10,341 nucleotides of DNA, taken from contig JAPORL010000216.1 of the NCBI GenBank assembly GCA_026712605.1, forward strand, positions 1 through 10,341, written 5' to 3'. The notes below the pieces were generated by a model. That model was not told the DNA's origin. It ran no database searches and was given only the letters and a program-made list of their open reading frames with translations. Position numbers and translations under genes: made by a program. Positions 1-6,260 of the stretch are shown piece by piece. This stretch comes from Pseudobdellovibrionaceae bacterium (GTDB taxonomy: Bacteria; Bdellovibrionota; Bdellovibrionia; Bdellovibrionales; UBA1609). How positions within the stretch are numbered: the stretch's first letter is position 1; each line of letters begins with the position of its first letter.

Positions 1-493
1 CAGCTATAATAATTATTTTCCAAGTCCAACTGATAAAAGTAGAAATTCTTTCTTTAACAACTTCTTCTACCTCTTTTTCAGATTGATACTCACTCTTAAC
101 AGCTGTTTTTTTATGAGGATCTTTAGCCGGTTTAATGATCTCTACTTCAGCTATACTAGCAGATTCTTTTTCTATCGGACTTAGAGTTTGTTTGCTTGCC
201 TCTGTTAGAGTTTTATCAACTGTCATATCATTAGATTTTTTAGAAATTTGGGAAATATTTGTGCTAACAGAAGACAAAAAATTTACTAAGCGAGTTTTTA
301 TACTCATAGATATAACAATTTTTTTGAATTCAGCATGATCTTGCAAATAAAACCATATTGTATAAGGCTCAGCCACTTCATCAAAAACTGATATTTTTCC
401 TTTTTTTATCAATTCTATAACTTCATCTTTAAAAAAAGGGCCTAAAATATGTCCTGAAGAGCGAATTAAAAATCTTTTATCTTTTTTAGACAT
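1..493 (-). CDS. GYF-like domain membrane protein, C-terminus beyond window
   Basis: An open frame of 164 codons runs leftward from an ATG at 493 to the window edge without a stop. Residues 7-58 look like a GYF-type adaptor domain: a GHILGPF motif (14-20), then helix EVIELIKKGKIS (24-35) and DEVAEPYTIWFYL (38-50). This is the usual pattern of an aromatic strand, GP(F/Y), a helix, 'G.I' and a tryptophan near the end. Residues about 75-150 are a low-complexity linker rich in Ser, Lys, Thr and Glu. A hydrophobic stretch begins at W156 (WTWKIIIIA) and probably starts a transmembrane helix. Seen: the motifs and the open frame. Inferred: an N-terminal cytoplasmic adaptor domain tethered to the membrane by a later helix. 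The partner is unknown. It lies 59 bp downstream of purH on the same strand but has its own promoter-like sequence in the gap. Confidence 0.7.
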   Translation of the reverse strand, partial: MSKKDKRFLIRSSGHILGPFFKDEVIELIKKGKISVFDEVAEPYTIWFYLQDHAEFKKIVISMSIKTRLVNFLSSVSTNISQISKKSNDMTVDKTLTEASKQTLSPIEKESASIAEVEIIKPAKDPHKKTAVKSEYQSEKEVEEVVKERISTFISWTWKIIIIA

Positions 494-509
494 AGGCTTT
501 TATGCTTCA

Positions 510-539
510 ATTATAATAAAATTTCTATTGATTTGTCCA
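510..539 (-). promoter_or_regulatory. Putative promoter for the GYF-like gene
   Basis: Reading leftward, TGGACA (539-534) and a perfect TATAAT (515-510) are separated by 18 bases. The -10 box ends 16 bases before the ATG at 493, giving a leader of roughly 10 nt. TGTCCA occurs again at 544-549, a short direct repeat beside the -35 box. Prediction from consensus only. Confidence 0.5.
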
Positions 540-552
540 ACATTGTCCAGTT

Positions 553-2067
553 TTAATGTTTAAAATGTCTTTGATTTGTTAAAATCATAGTTAAATTCAA
601 TTCTGAACTTTTTTCAAGAATCTCTCTGTCTTTAATTGATCCTCCGGGTTGTATAATCCAGCGAACTCCTCCCTTATAAGCCAATTCTATGGAATCAGGA
701 AAAGGGAAGAAGGCATCACTAGCTAAAATCAGATCTTTTTTATGATGAGAATGAAATTTATCTTTTCTCATTAAAGCCAAACGAACAGAATCCACTCGAT
801 TGACTTGTCCCATCCCTAAGCCTAGAGATTGTCTATTTTTGATAACAGCTATAGCATTGCTTTTTAAATGAGAACAAAGCTTCCATGAGAAAAGTAAGTC
901 CTTTTTGATTGTATTTGAGGGAGGAGGACCAATAATTTGCCAATTCTTAGACCAAATATGACTGACTTTATCTTTACTTTGAAGTAGAAAGCCTCCCATA
1001 ACTTCTTTAAGAGAGGAAGAATTTGAGCTTGAACAAAGCATTTCAGGCCATTCTAAGATTCTAAGATTTTTTTTATCTTTTAAAATATCCAATCCTGCTT
1101 TTGAAAACTGAGGCGCAATCAGACCTTCTAAAAAAATATCTTTTAGCTGTTTTGCGCAGTCAATATCAAGCTTTTGGTTAAAAGCTAAAACAGCTCCAAA
1201 GACGCTAACAGAATCAGCTGATAGAGTTTTTTTAAGGCTATTTGAAATTTTATCTCCCAGAGCTATTCCACAAGGATTATTATGTTTAACAGCAACAACG
1301 CAAGGCTCTTTAAAGTCTTTTACAGCTTGAAGAGCTGTTTCAAAATCTAAAATATTATTATAGGAAAGCTCTTTGCCTTGAATAATTTTTACAGAGTGCA
1401 AACCTGTGTCTCTTGTTTTAAACCAATCTGCTTTTTGATGAGGATTTTCTCCATAGCGTAATTTTTTAAAAAATCTTCCTTTTAGTTTAAATTCTTTCAG
1501 CTTTGAATTTTTATCTTTATTTAAGTTATTAGCTATCACAGAGTCATATTCAGAAAGTTTTTGGAAAACCTTTACTGCTAACTGTTTTCTTATTTGTATA
1601 TCTGTTCCTTTTTGAACTTTTAAATAATCTTTGGGATCACAAACTGTAGTAACTTGTGAATAGTTTTTTGCTCCTGCCCTCAAGAGACTGGGACCTCCCA
1701 CATCAATCCATTCCACTTTTTCTTTATCTGTAAGTTCAATAGCTTTTGTTTCAAAAGGGTAAAGATTTACAACTAAAAGATCAAAAGCTTGTATTTTATA
1801 GTTTTCTAGAACATCTTGATCTTTTTTAACTTCCTTTCTAGCTAAAAGAGGCATGAAAATAAAAGGATGAAGAGTTTTAACCCGTCCTGAAAGAACTTCA
1901 GGAAAAGAAGTTAAATTTTGAACTTCTTGAACTTTAAAATTTTTAGATTTTAAAAATTGAGCTGTTCCTCCTGTAGAAACCAGTTCAAGCCCCTTTTTAA
2001 CTAAAGGCTTTAAAAATTCTTCCAAACCTGTTTTGTCTGATACACTAATTAAAGCTTTTTTATACAT
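553..2067 (-). CDS. purH: Bifunctional AICAR formyltransferase / IMP cyclohydrolase PurH
   Basis: It catalyses the last two steps of de novo purine synthesis, AICAR to FAICAR to IMP, in the cytoplasm. At 504 aa it is close to the usual 510-530. The N-terminal cyclohydrolase (MGS-like) domain has SVSDKTGL (8-15), STGGTA (31-36), GRVKTLHP (61-68), DLLVVNLYPFE (96-106), and IDVGGPSLLRAGAKNY (121-136). The formyltransferase part has RYGENPHQKA (204-213), LSYNN (234-238), the catalytic Lys-His pair in VAVKHNNPCG (K261, H262), a late SDAFFPFPDSIELA block and PGGSIKDREI, and ends RHFKH as the family does. One oddity is that the block after GRVKTLHP reads FIFMPLLAR where the family normally has K/A-hydrophobic-H-G/A-G-hydrophobic-LAR, so a conserved His and a glycine are replaced. 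The ATG at 2067 aligns with normal family starts. No good Shine-Dalgarno is visible. It is divergent from obg. Confidence 0.97.
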   Translation of the reverse strand: MYKKALISVSDKTGLEEFLKPLVKKGLELVSTGGTAQFLKSKNFKVQEVQNLTSFPEVLSGRVKTLHPFIFMPLLARKEVKKDQDVLENYKIQAFDLLVVNLYPFETKAIELTDKEKVEWIDVGGPSLLRAGAKNYSQVTTVCDPKDYLKVQKGTDIQIRKQLAVKVFQKLSEYDSVIANNLNKDKNSKLKEFKLKGRFFKKLRYGENPHQKADWFKTRDTGLHSVKIIQGKELSYNNILDFETALQAVKDFKEPCVVAVKHNNPCGIALGDKISNSLKKTLSADSVSVFGAVLAFNQKLDIDCAKQLKDIFLEGLIAPQFSKAGLDILKDKKNLRILEWPEMLCSSSNSSSLKEVMGGFLLQSKDKVSHIWSKNWQIIGPPPSNTIKKDLLFSWKLCSHLKSNAIAVIKNRQSLGLGMGQVNRVDSVRLALMRKDKFHSHHKKDLILASDAFFPFPDSIELAYKGGVRWIIQPGGSIKDREILEKSSELNLTMILTNQRHFKH

Positions 2068-2154
2068 AGTTTTGTTAAATATTTAAAATCTTTTTTATTT
2101 TTATAAATTTTTTTTATTTTTTTAATCTGTAATGCAATATATCAATTTTTTGTG

Positions 2155-2273
2155 AAAAGCTTATAAGATATAAAGCTCAAAAACTCAGACATGCGTTTTG
2201 CCACAAAGCGACCTATGGTCGCTATGTGTTCAAATCCGAACTCGTTTTGAACTTTATATCTTATTAAGCTTTT
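2155..2273 (+). repeat. Intergenic repeat copy A: 60-nt core in self-complementary arms
   Basis: The core at 2184-2243 starts CTCAGACATGCG and ends CAAATCCGAACTC. It matches copy C (8162-8221) at 56 of 60 positions with no gap. Inside it, AGCGACC-TAT-GGTCGCT forms a perfect 7-bp stem, extended by CACA/TGTG across an A-A mismatch and by a GTTTTG/CAAATCC-type outer stem. The flanks 2155-2182 and 2245-2273 are inverted repeats of each other apart from one indel and one mismatch. Each starts one base from the core. The left arm begins AAAAGCTTATAAG. The arm sequence is not shared with copy C apart from the innermost TCAAAA/TTTTGA. Confidence 0.85.
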
Positions 2274-2312
2274 AATCAAGAAACTTAAATAGGAACAAAT
2301 AAACTCTAAAAT

Positions 2313-2372
2313 TTAAGACATGCGGTTTGCCACAAAGCAACCTTCAGTCGCTATTGTATCAAATCCGAACTC
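2313..2372 (+). repeat. Intergenic repeat copy B: diverged core
   Basis: This 60-nt core starts TTAAGACATGCGG and ends AAATCCGAACTC. It aligns without gaps to copy A with roughly a dozen differences. The central stem is weakened: GCAACC-TTCA-GTCGC replaces GCGACC-TAT-GGTCGC. The immediate flanks pair only partly (left ACTCTAAAA, right TTTTTAGTTC). TGTGAAAAGCTT at 2151-2162 is exactly complementary to AAGCTTTTCACA at 2394-2405, so copies A and B lie together inside one outer inverted repeat. This looks like an older, decaying copy in tandem with A. Confidence 0.75.
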
Positions 2373-2465
2373 CTTTTTAGTTCTGTATTTTACAAGCTTT
2401 TCACACAAAGCTCAAAATAAATAAAGATATCAAAATCCCTTCTATTCAATCTTAATTTTTTGTTT

Positions 2466-2471
2466 TATAAT
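2466..2471 (+). promoter_or_regulatory. Putative -10 box of obg, near-leaderless
   Basis: A perfect TATAAT ends eight bases before the obg ATG at 2480. No convincing -35 hexamer lies at 16-18 bases; TTCAAT at 2445-2450 is the closest. Transcription from here would start at or within a base or two of the start codon. No Shine-Dalgarno sequence is present. Confidence 0.4.
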
Positions 2472-2479
2472 ATACTATT

Positions 2480-3490
2480 ATGTTCAACTATAAAGATCAA
2501 TTTGTATTAAATGTAGCTAGTGGAGATGGAGGAGACGGAGCTGTTAGTTTTTATAGAACTAAAAAAAATCCAAGAGGAGGTCCTGATGGAGGAGATGGAG
2601 CTAAGGGAGGCTCTATTATTTTTACTTCTTCTAATGAATTAAGCGGATTTGAGCATTTTAAAAATATTAAAAAATATAAAGCAGGCTCTGGAGGTAAAGG
2701 AGCTAAACAGCTTAAATCAGGAAAAACAGGCAAAAATATTATAATAAAACTGCCTTTAGGAACATTAGTTAGGAATAGTCAAGGAGAAATTCTTAAAGAT
2801 TTTGCTGTTGAAAAAGAAGAGTTGTTTTTAGAAGGAGGCACTGGGGGCCGAGGCAATGCTTTTTTTAAAAGCAGTTTAAATCAAGCTCCTAGAAAATTTC
2901 AAAAAGGAAAAAAAGGAAAAAGCCAAAAAATTATTTTAGAGTTAAAACCTTTAGTAGATGTAGCTATTATTGGTAAAGTCAATACAGGAAAATCCTCGTT
3001 TTTTAATTTAGTTACAAAAGCTCAATCCAAAGTCGCTGTTTATCCCTATACCACTTTAGTTCCGCATATAGGTCAGTTAAAATCTATGTCTCATCAGTAT
3101 TTTTTAATGGATATTCCCGGTTTAGAGAAAGGAGCTAGTAAAAATATTTTCAAAGGTCTTTCTTTTTTAAGAAGTATTCAAAGGTCTAAAATTTTATTGC
3201 ATTTTATAGATGCCCTTAGCAACACGCCCTTAGAAGATTTGTTAGAAATCTATGAAGAGCTAAAAGCTTTTGATAAAAAATATTCAGAATTTTATTTTCA
3301 AAAATTACAGAAAAAAACCTGTTTTTATGTTTTAACAAAAATAGATGAGCTATCTTCAAAAAAAAATTTAGATGATATTTTACAAAAAATTAAAATAAAA
3401 AAGAATCAAAAAATTTTTACTCTTTCAAATAAAACAAAAAAAGGACTAAAGAAGCTTTTATCTCATGTTGAGAATCTTTGTGTTTCTTAA
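2480..3490 (+). CDS. obg: GTPase Obg (CgtA), large ribosomal subunit assembly
   Basis: Obg is a conserved GTPase that acts on late 50S subunit assembly and links growth to nucleotide levels. The N-terminal glycine-rich Obg fold spans residues 1-158: GDGGDGAVSF (15-24), GGPDGGDGAKGG (33-44), LPLGTLV (91-97), and EGGTGGRGNAFF (118-129). The G domain follows: G1 GKVNTGKS (165-172), switch I YPYTT (188-192), G3 DIPG (211-214), and G4 TKID (286-289). The protein stops at 336 aa after the G domain, so it has no C-terminal OCT extension, as in many Gram-negative Obg proteins. G1 has Val-Asn-Thr where Pro-Asn/Ser-Ala/Val is usual, and the GLG after G3 is altered. These deviations do not remove nucleotide-contacting residues. 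The start is the first ATG, directly before FNYKDQF, which fits family N-termini. Confidence 0.96.
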   Translation: MFNYKDQFVLNVASGDGGDGAVSFYRTKKNPRGGPDGGDGAKGGSIIFTSSNELSGFEHFKNIKKYKAGSGGKGAKQLKSGKTGKNIIIKLPLGTLVRNSQGEILKDFAVEKEELFLEGGTGGRGNAFFKSSLNQAPRKFQKGKKGKSQKIILELKPLVDVAIIGKVNTGKSSFFNLVTKAQSKVAVYPYTTLVPHIGQLKSMSHQYFLMDIPGLEKGASKNIFKGLSFLRSIQRSKILLHFIDALSNTPLEDLLEIYEELKAFDKKYSEFYFQKLQKKTCFYVLTKIDELSSKKNLDDILQKIKIKKNQKIFTLSNKTKKGLKKLLSHVENLCVS

Positions 3491-3495
3491 AAATT

Positions 3496-3566
3496 TAAAA
3501 CTATGTTTTTACCATAAAACGAGCTTTCAGTCGCAACATCTCCAAAGTTAAGCTTATTTTAGCCTG
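3496..3566 (+). repeat. Intergenic repeat copy D: degenerate core
   Basis: It begins six bases after the obg stop codon and aligns with the 60-nt core in the same orientation. The ATG near core position 8, an ACCATAAA block like GCCACAAA, TTTCAGTCGC (copy B has CTTCAGTCGC), a CCAAAG block like TCAAATC, and a trailing TTTTAG like that after copy B are all in order. The central stem is no longer complementary. It is probably a relic of the same family. Confidence 0.55.
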
Positions 3567-3787
3567 TATTTATAGCTTTTAGAAAAGATAAACTAAACTA
3601 AATATATGTAGAATTTAAGCAGATAATCTTGAACTTATAGTATAAGTTTGCTATAAATAGAAGCAGGTTGATAGAGTTTATAATTAAAAAATCTAGAACG
3701 ATCAAATTGTTATATTATACTCAATTTGTGATCTGCCCATTTAATATTTCCTTAAAGTCTAGTATATTTAAAAAATTTTTATTCGGA

Positions 3788-3815
3788 TTGAAAAAATTAA
3801 AATAAGGAATATAAA
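3788..3815 (+). promoter_or_regulatory. Putative promoter for nadD-rsfS
   Basis: TTGAAA (3788-3793) and TATAAA (3810-3815) are separated by 16 bases. The predicted transcript would start about 3822 and give a leader of roughly 13 nt before the TTG start. A second TATAAA at 3822-3827 has no matching -35 box. Consensus-based prediction. Confidence 0.45.
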
Positions 3816-3834
3816 TAAAGATATAAAAACTAAA

Positions 3835-4917
3835 TTGAAAAAAGTAAATTTAAAAAAACAATTAAAAACAGCTGTTATGGGAGGCAGTTTTGATCCTTTC
3901 CATTTGGCTCATCTGAATAGTTTATTGACAGTAAAAGAAAAATTTGAATTAGATCAAATTTTTTTAATTCCCGCTTTTAAGACTCCTTTAAAAAATGAGA
4001 AAAAAGAAATCAATCCCTTTCATCGTTTAGAAATGCTAAAACGAATTGCTGAAAACTACACTTTTATAATTATAGACGATCAAGAGATTAACCGAAAGGG
4101 AGTAAGCTATACCTATAAAACAATAAACGAATTGACTAAAAAAAGAAAAATAGAAGAGCTTTTTTTTATTATGGGATTAGATCAGTTTTATATTTTAGAT
4201 CAATGGAAAAACTATAAAACTTTATTACAAAAAACAAATTTAATTATAACCAGCCGACCGGGCAATCATTTTCCTAAAAAATTATCTGATTTTCCTTTTG
4301 GTTTAAGAGAATTTATCAAAAAAAGAAAAATAGATCATATCAAACTTAAAGTTACAAAAGATACCTCTAAAAATAAAACTCAAGAGGGAAAAAGTATTTA
4401 TTTTTGTGAATTAAAGGATATGGATATCTCTTCTTCTGATATAAAAAAGAGACTATTTGAAAAAAAAGAATTTTCTCATTTATTGCCACAAGAAGTTGAT
4501 ACCTATATCAAACAAAACAAACTTTACACCAATGAGGCTAAAGCCCCTGATCACACTCAATCTCTCATTAATTTGTCTATTCAGGAATTAAAAAAGAAAA
4601 AAGCTTATGATATAAAATTATATGATCTAAGAAAGAAGCCCTTGCCCTTTTCCTTTGCTGTCATTGCTATCGCTTCTAATACTAGACAGACTGTAGCTAT
4701 AGCTAATCATTTAAAAAGAACAATAAAAAACAAGTTTGATATAAAGCCTTGGGGCGAAGAAGGAAAAGATTCAGCTAAATGGATTGTCTTAGATTTTGGA
4801 GATATAGTTTTTCATATTTTTTATGATTATACAAGAAAGTTCTACAAATTAGAAGAGCTATGGGAAGATAGCTTGATAAATTCTAATTATCCAGCTATCC
4901 AAAGAAAATCAAGTTAG
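3835..4917 (+). CDS. nadD: NadD-RsfS fusion: NaMN adenylyltransferase plus ribosome silencing factor
   Basis: Two proteins that are usually encoded by separate neighbouring genes are joined in one 360-aa frame. Residues 10-232 are nicotinate-mononucleotide adenylyltransferase, which makes deamido-NAD from NaMN and ATP: GGSFDPFHLAH (16-26, the nucleotidyltransferase signature), FIMGLDQFYILDQW (111-124), ITSRPG (138-143), ISSSDIKKRL (198-207, for ISSTxIR) and VDTYIKQNKLY (221-231). Residues 242-348 are RsfS (DUF143), which binds uL14 on the 50S subunit and blocks subunit joining: LKKKKAYDIKLYDL (252-265), FAVIAIASNTRQTVAIA (274-290), GEEGKDSAKWIVLDFGDIV (307-325), FHIFYDYTRKFYKLEELW (326-343). 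Both halves look intact, without an internal stop or frameshift. The start is TTG: the only nearby ATG (Met15) lies inside the catalytic motif and no upstream ATG is in frame. The last 107 nt reappear at 6318-6424. Confidence 0.93.
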   Translation: MKKVNLKKQLKTAVMGGSFDPFHLAHLNSLLTVKEKFELDQIFLIPAFKTPLKNEKKEINPFHRLEMLKRIAENYTFIIIDDQEINRKGVSYTYKTINELTKKRKIEELFFIMGLDQFYILDQWKNYKTLLQKTNLIITSRPGNHFPKKLSDFPFGLREFIKKRKIDHIKLKVTKDTSKNKTQEGKSIYFCELKDMDISSSDIKKRLFEKKEFSHLLPQEVDTYIKQNKLYTNEAKAPDHTQSLINLSIQELKKKKAYDIKLYDLRKKPLPFSFAVIAIASNTRQTVAIANHLKRTIKNKFDIKPWGEEGKDSAKWIVLDFGDIVFHIFYDYTRKFYKLEELWEDSLINSNYPAIQRKSS

Positions 4918-4920
4918 TAA
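4814..4920 (+). repeat. Direct repeat, left copy (rsfS 3' end)
   Basis: These 107 bases, the end of the nadD-rsfS frame plus its stop and three more bases, recur at 6318-6424 with only six differences and no gap. The copies lie 1504 bp apart and bracket the ATPase gene. This copy is the one in the intact gene. Confidence 0.9.
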
Positions 4921-4967
4921 TAATTTATTTTTTTATTAAAGCTTTTTTAGAGTTTTTCAAAAAAATT

Positions 4968-5008
4968 CTAAACTTTTTAATATTTGACTTTCTAAAGTTT
5001 AGTTTTTT
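4968..5008 (+). terminator. Probable intrinsic terminator after nadD-rsfS
   Basis: CTAAACTTT (4968-4976) and AAAGTTTAG (4994-5002) form a 9-bp stem with a 17-base loop, followed at once by six T (5003-5008). The stem has few GC pairs, so it is weak by consensus rules. Its position, 50 bp after the stop and before the ATPase regulatory region, supports the call. Confidence 0.4.
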
Positions 5009-5018
5009 CTTATCAGTA

Positions 5019-5070
5019 TTTGATAGTCAATCATCAAATACCCGTGAGCATTTGATGATTGACCATCAAA
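5019..5070. promoter_or_regulatory. Double palindrome upstream of the ATPase gene, putative operator
   Basis: TTTGATAGTCAATCATCAAA (from 5019) is followed after a 10-base loop by its inverse, 5050-5070, with 20 of 21 positions complementary. Each arm is itself a dyad of the form TTTGAT-N8-ATCAAA, so there are four TTTGAT half-sites. The flanks CCCGTGAG and ACTCATGTG also resemble each other. The right arm contains TTGACC (5059-5064), a -35-like hexamer 17 bases before TAAATA (5082-5087), so a bound protein would cover the promoter. TATAAT at 5088-5093 abuts the ATG. It could alternatively act as a structured DNA or RNA site. Confidence 0.5.
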
Positions 5071-5093
5071 CACTCATGTGGTAAATATATAAT

Positions 5094-6233
5094 ATGAAAG
5101 GATTTCATAAAAGGTATTTAATGCGTCCTATAAAAACTTTTTTACGAGATAAGATGGTTTTTTTAGCTGGTCCAAGGCAGGTTGGAAAAACAAGCTTATG
5201 TCTTCATTTTTTAAAACCTCCTTCTACAGAAAACCCAGCTTATTTAAATTGGGACGATTTGTTGGCTCGGGATAAAATAAAAAAAGCAGAAGTTCCTGTA
5301 AATAAAAAAATTTTGTGTTTTGATGAAATTCATAAGTTTAAAAACTGGCGATCTCTTATTAAAGGTTTGTATGATACTAAAAAATATAAACATCAGTTTT
5401 TAGTCACAGGCTCTGCTCGCTTAGATTATTATAGAAGGGGAGGAGATTCTCTTTTAGGTCGTTATAGGTATTTAAGACTTCATCCTTTAACATTAGGAGA
5501 GCTTTCTTCTTCAAGTCAAAGTAGTGTGAAAACACTATTAAAGTTTGGAGGTTTTCCTGAGCCTTTTTTTAAAGGGACAGCCAAAAATCTTCGTTTGTGG
5601 CATAAAGAGAGAGTTTATAGAATAATTCATGATGACTTAAGAGATTTAGATCAGGTTAAAGAGTTAAGCTCTATGGAGCTTTTAGCAGATGCTCTCCCTT
5701 TTCGTGTGGGAGCTCCCTTGTCAATAAAAAACTTAGCAGATGATCTATTAACTAATCATAGCACCATTCGTCGTTGGGTGCAGATTTTAGATAATATTTA
5801 TTATTCTTACCGTATTTCACCTTACGGAGCTCCTAAAATACGAGCTGTTAAAAAAGAGCAAAAACTTTATCTTTGGGATTGGAGCTCTATTGAAGATTCT
5901 TCATTTAGATTTGAGAATATGGTAGCCAGCCATCTTTTAAAATATTGTCATTTTCTAGAAGATACACAAGGTTTTAATATGGAATTAAGGTTTTTAAGAG
6001 ATACGGATAAAAGAGAAGTAGATTTTGTGGTTCTAAAAAATAAAAAAGCTTTATTTGCAGTAGAGTGTAAAACGGGTGAAAAACAAATTTCTCCTCATAT
6101 AAACTATTTTAAAGCCAGAACAAATATACCCAAATTTTATCAAGTGCATTTAGGCTCAAAACATGTAGAGCTAGATAAAAAAACAGTGATAATCCCTTTT
6201 AGAAGCTTCTGCTCTCAAAAAAAACTCATATAA
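5094..6233 (+). CDS. AAA ATPase with C-terminal DUF4143 nuclease-like domain
   Basis: It belongs to the large AAA_14/DUF4143 group of P-loop ATPases, common in accessory genome regions and of unproven function. Residues 5-9 are the family's usual KRYL start. Walker A is GPRQVGKTS (26-34), Walker B is LCFDEIH (74-80; D77, E78), and the sensor block is VTGSAR (104-109) followed by LLGRYRYLRLHPLTLGEL (120-137). About residues 207-240 look like a winged helix (LADDLLTNHSTIRRWVQ). The C-terminal part has EVDFVV (308-313) and AVECKTG (322-328), an E-x-K arrangement like the PD-(D/E)xK fold. It is full length at 379 aa and apparently intact. The start at 5094 keeps the KRYL block; an ATG at 5121 preceded by AAAAGG is an alternative. 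It stands alone between two copies of the rsfS 3' end, which suggests insertion. Biochemical role and target are unknown. Confidence 0.88.
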   Translation: MKGFHKRYLMRPIKTFLRDKMVFLAGPRQVGKTSLCLHFLKPPSTENPAYLNWDDLLARDKIKKAEVPVNKKILCFDEIHKFKNWRSLIKGLYDTKKYKHQFLVTGSARLDYYRRGGDSLLGRYRYLRLHPLTLGELSSSSQSSVKTLLKFGGFPEPFFKGTAKNLRLWHKERVYRIIHDDLRDLDQVKELSSMELLADALPFRVGAPLSIKNLADDLLTNHSTIRRWVQILDNIYYSYRISPYGAPKIRAVKKEQKLYLWDWSSIEDSSFRFENMVASHLLKYCHFLEDTQGFNMELRFLRDTDKREVDFVVLKNKKALFAVECKTGEKQISPHINYFKARTNIPKFYQVHLGSKHVELDKKTVIIPFRSFCSQKKLI

Positions 6234-6260
6234 ACTAAAAATCATATAATTTTTTTTATT

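Larger units (their letters stand above)
3491..3834. other. obg to nadD gap: palindromes, no gene
   Basis: No convincing coding region is seen in this 344-bp AT-rich gap. It starts with repeat copy D. Beyond it are TATTTATAGC (3567-3576) facing GCTATAAATA (3650-3659), each also flanked by CCTG (3563-3566) or CAGG (3664-3667). A perfect AACTTATA-G-TATAAGTT palindrome lies at 3632-3648. GATCAAATTG (3700-3709) faces CAATTTGTGATC (3722-3733) with a two-base bulge. These may be arms of decayed repeat elements. In DNA this AT-rich, any single short palindrome could be chance. Confidence 0.5.

Noticed and set aside
135..338. Plus-strand ORF of 67 codons
   Set aside because: It lies opposite the GYF-like gene, has no recognisable protein features and no ribosome binding site.
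2224..2243. tRNA T-arm in the repeat core (GTTCAAATCC)
   Set aside because: The bases flanking the TTCAAAT loop do not form a T stem, and no acceptor, D or anticodon arm can be built around it.
2155..2273. Ordinary rho-independent terminator
   Set aside because: Copies A and C lie between divergent genes, where no transcript needs to end, and the stem is far longer than a terminator hairpin.
2184..2372. CRISPR array from the repeated 60-nt cores
   Set aside because: Only two copies occur here, they differ from each other, the spacing between them (69 bases) is not repeated, and no cas gene is present.
2551..2733. Minus-strand ORF of 60 codons
   Set aside because: It is an antisense shadow of the glycine-rich part of obg; its proline richness mirrors the glycine codons on the other strand.
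4931..4980. First hairpin after nadD-rsfS as terminator (AGAGTTTTT against AAAAAAATTCT)
   Set aside because: The arms are mostly A and T runs that pair in many registers. The 4968-5008 hairpin followed by six T is the better candidate.
5088..5093. TATAAT abutting the ATPase ATG as its working -10 box
   Set aside because: Transcription from it would start inside the gene after ATG 5094 and lose the conserved KRYL segment; it is usable only if the start is at 5121.
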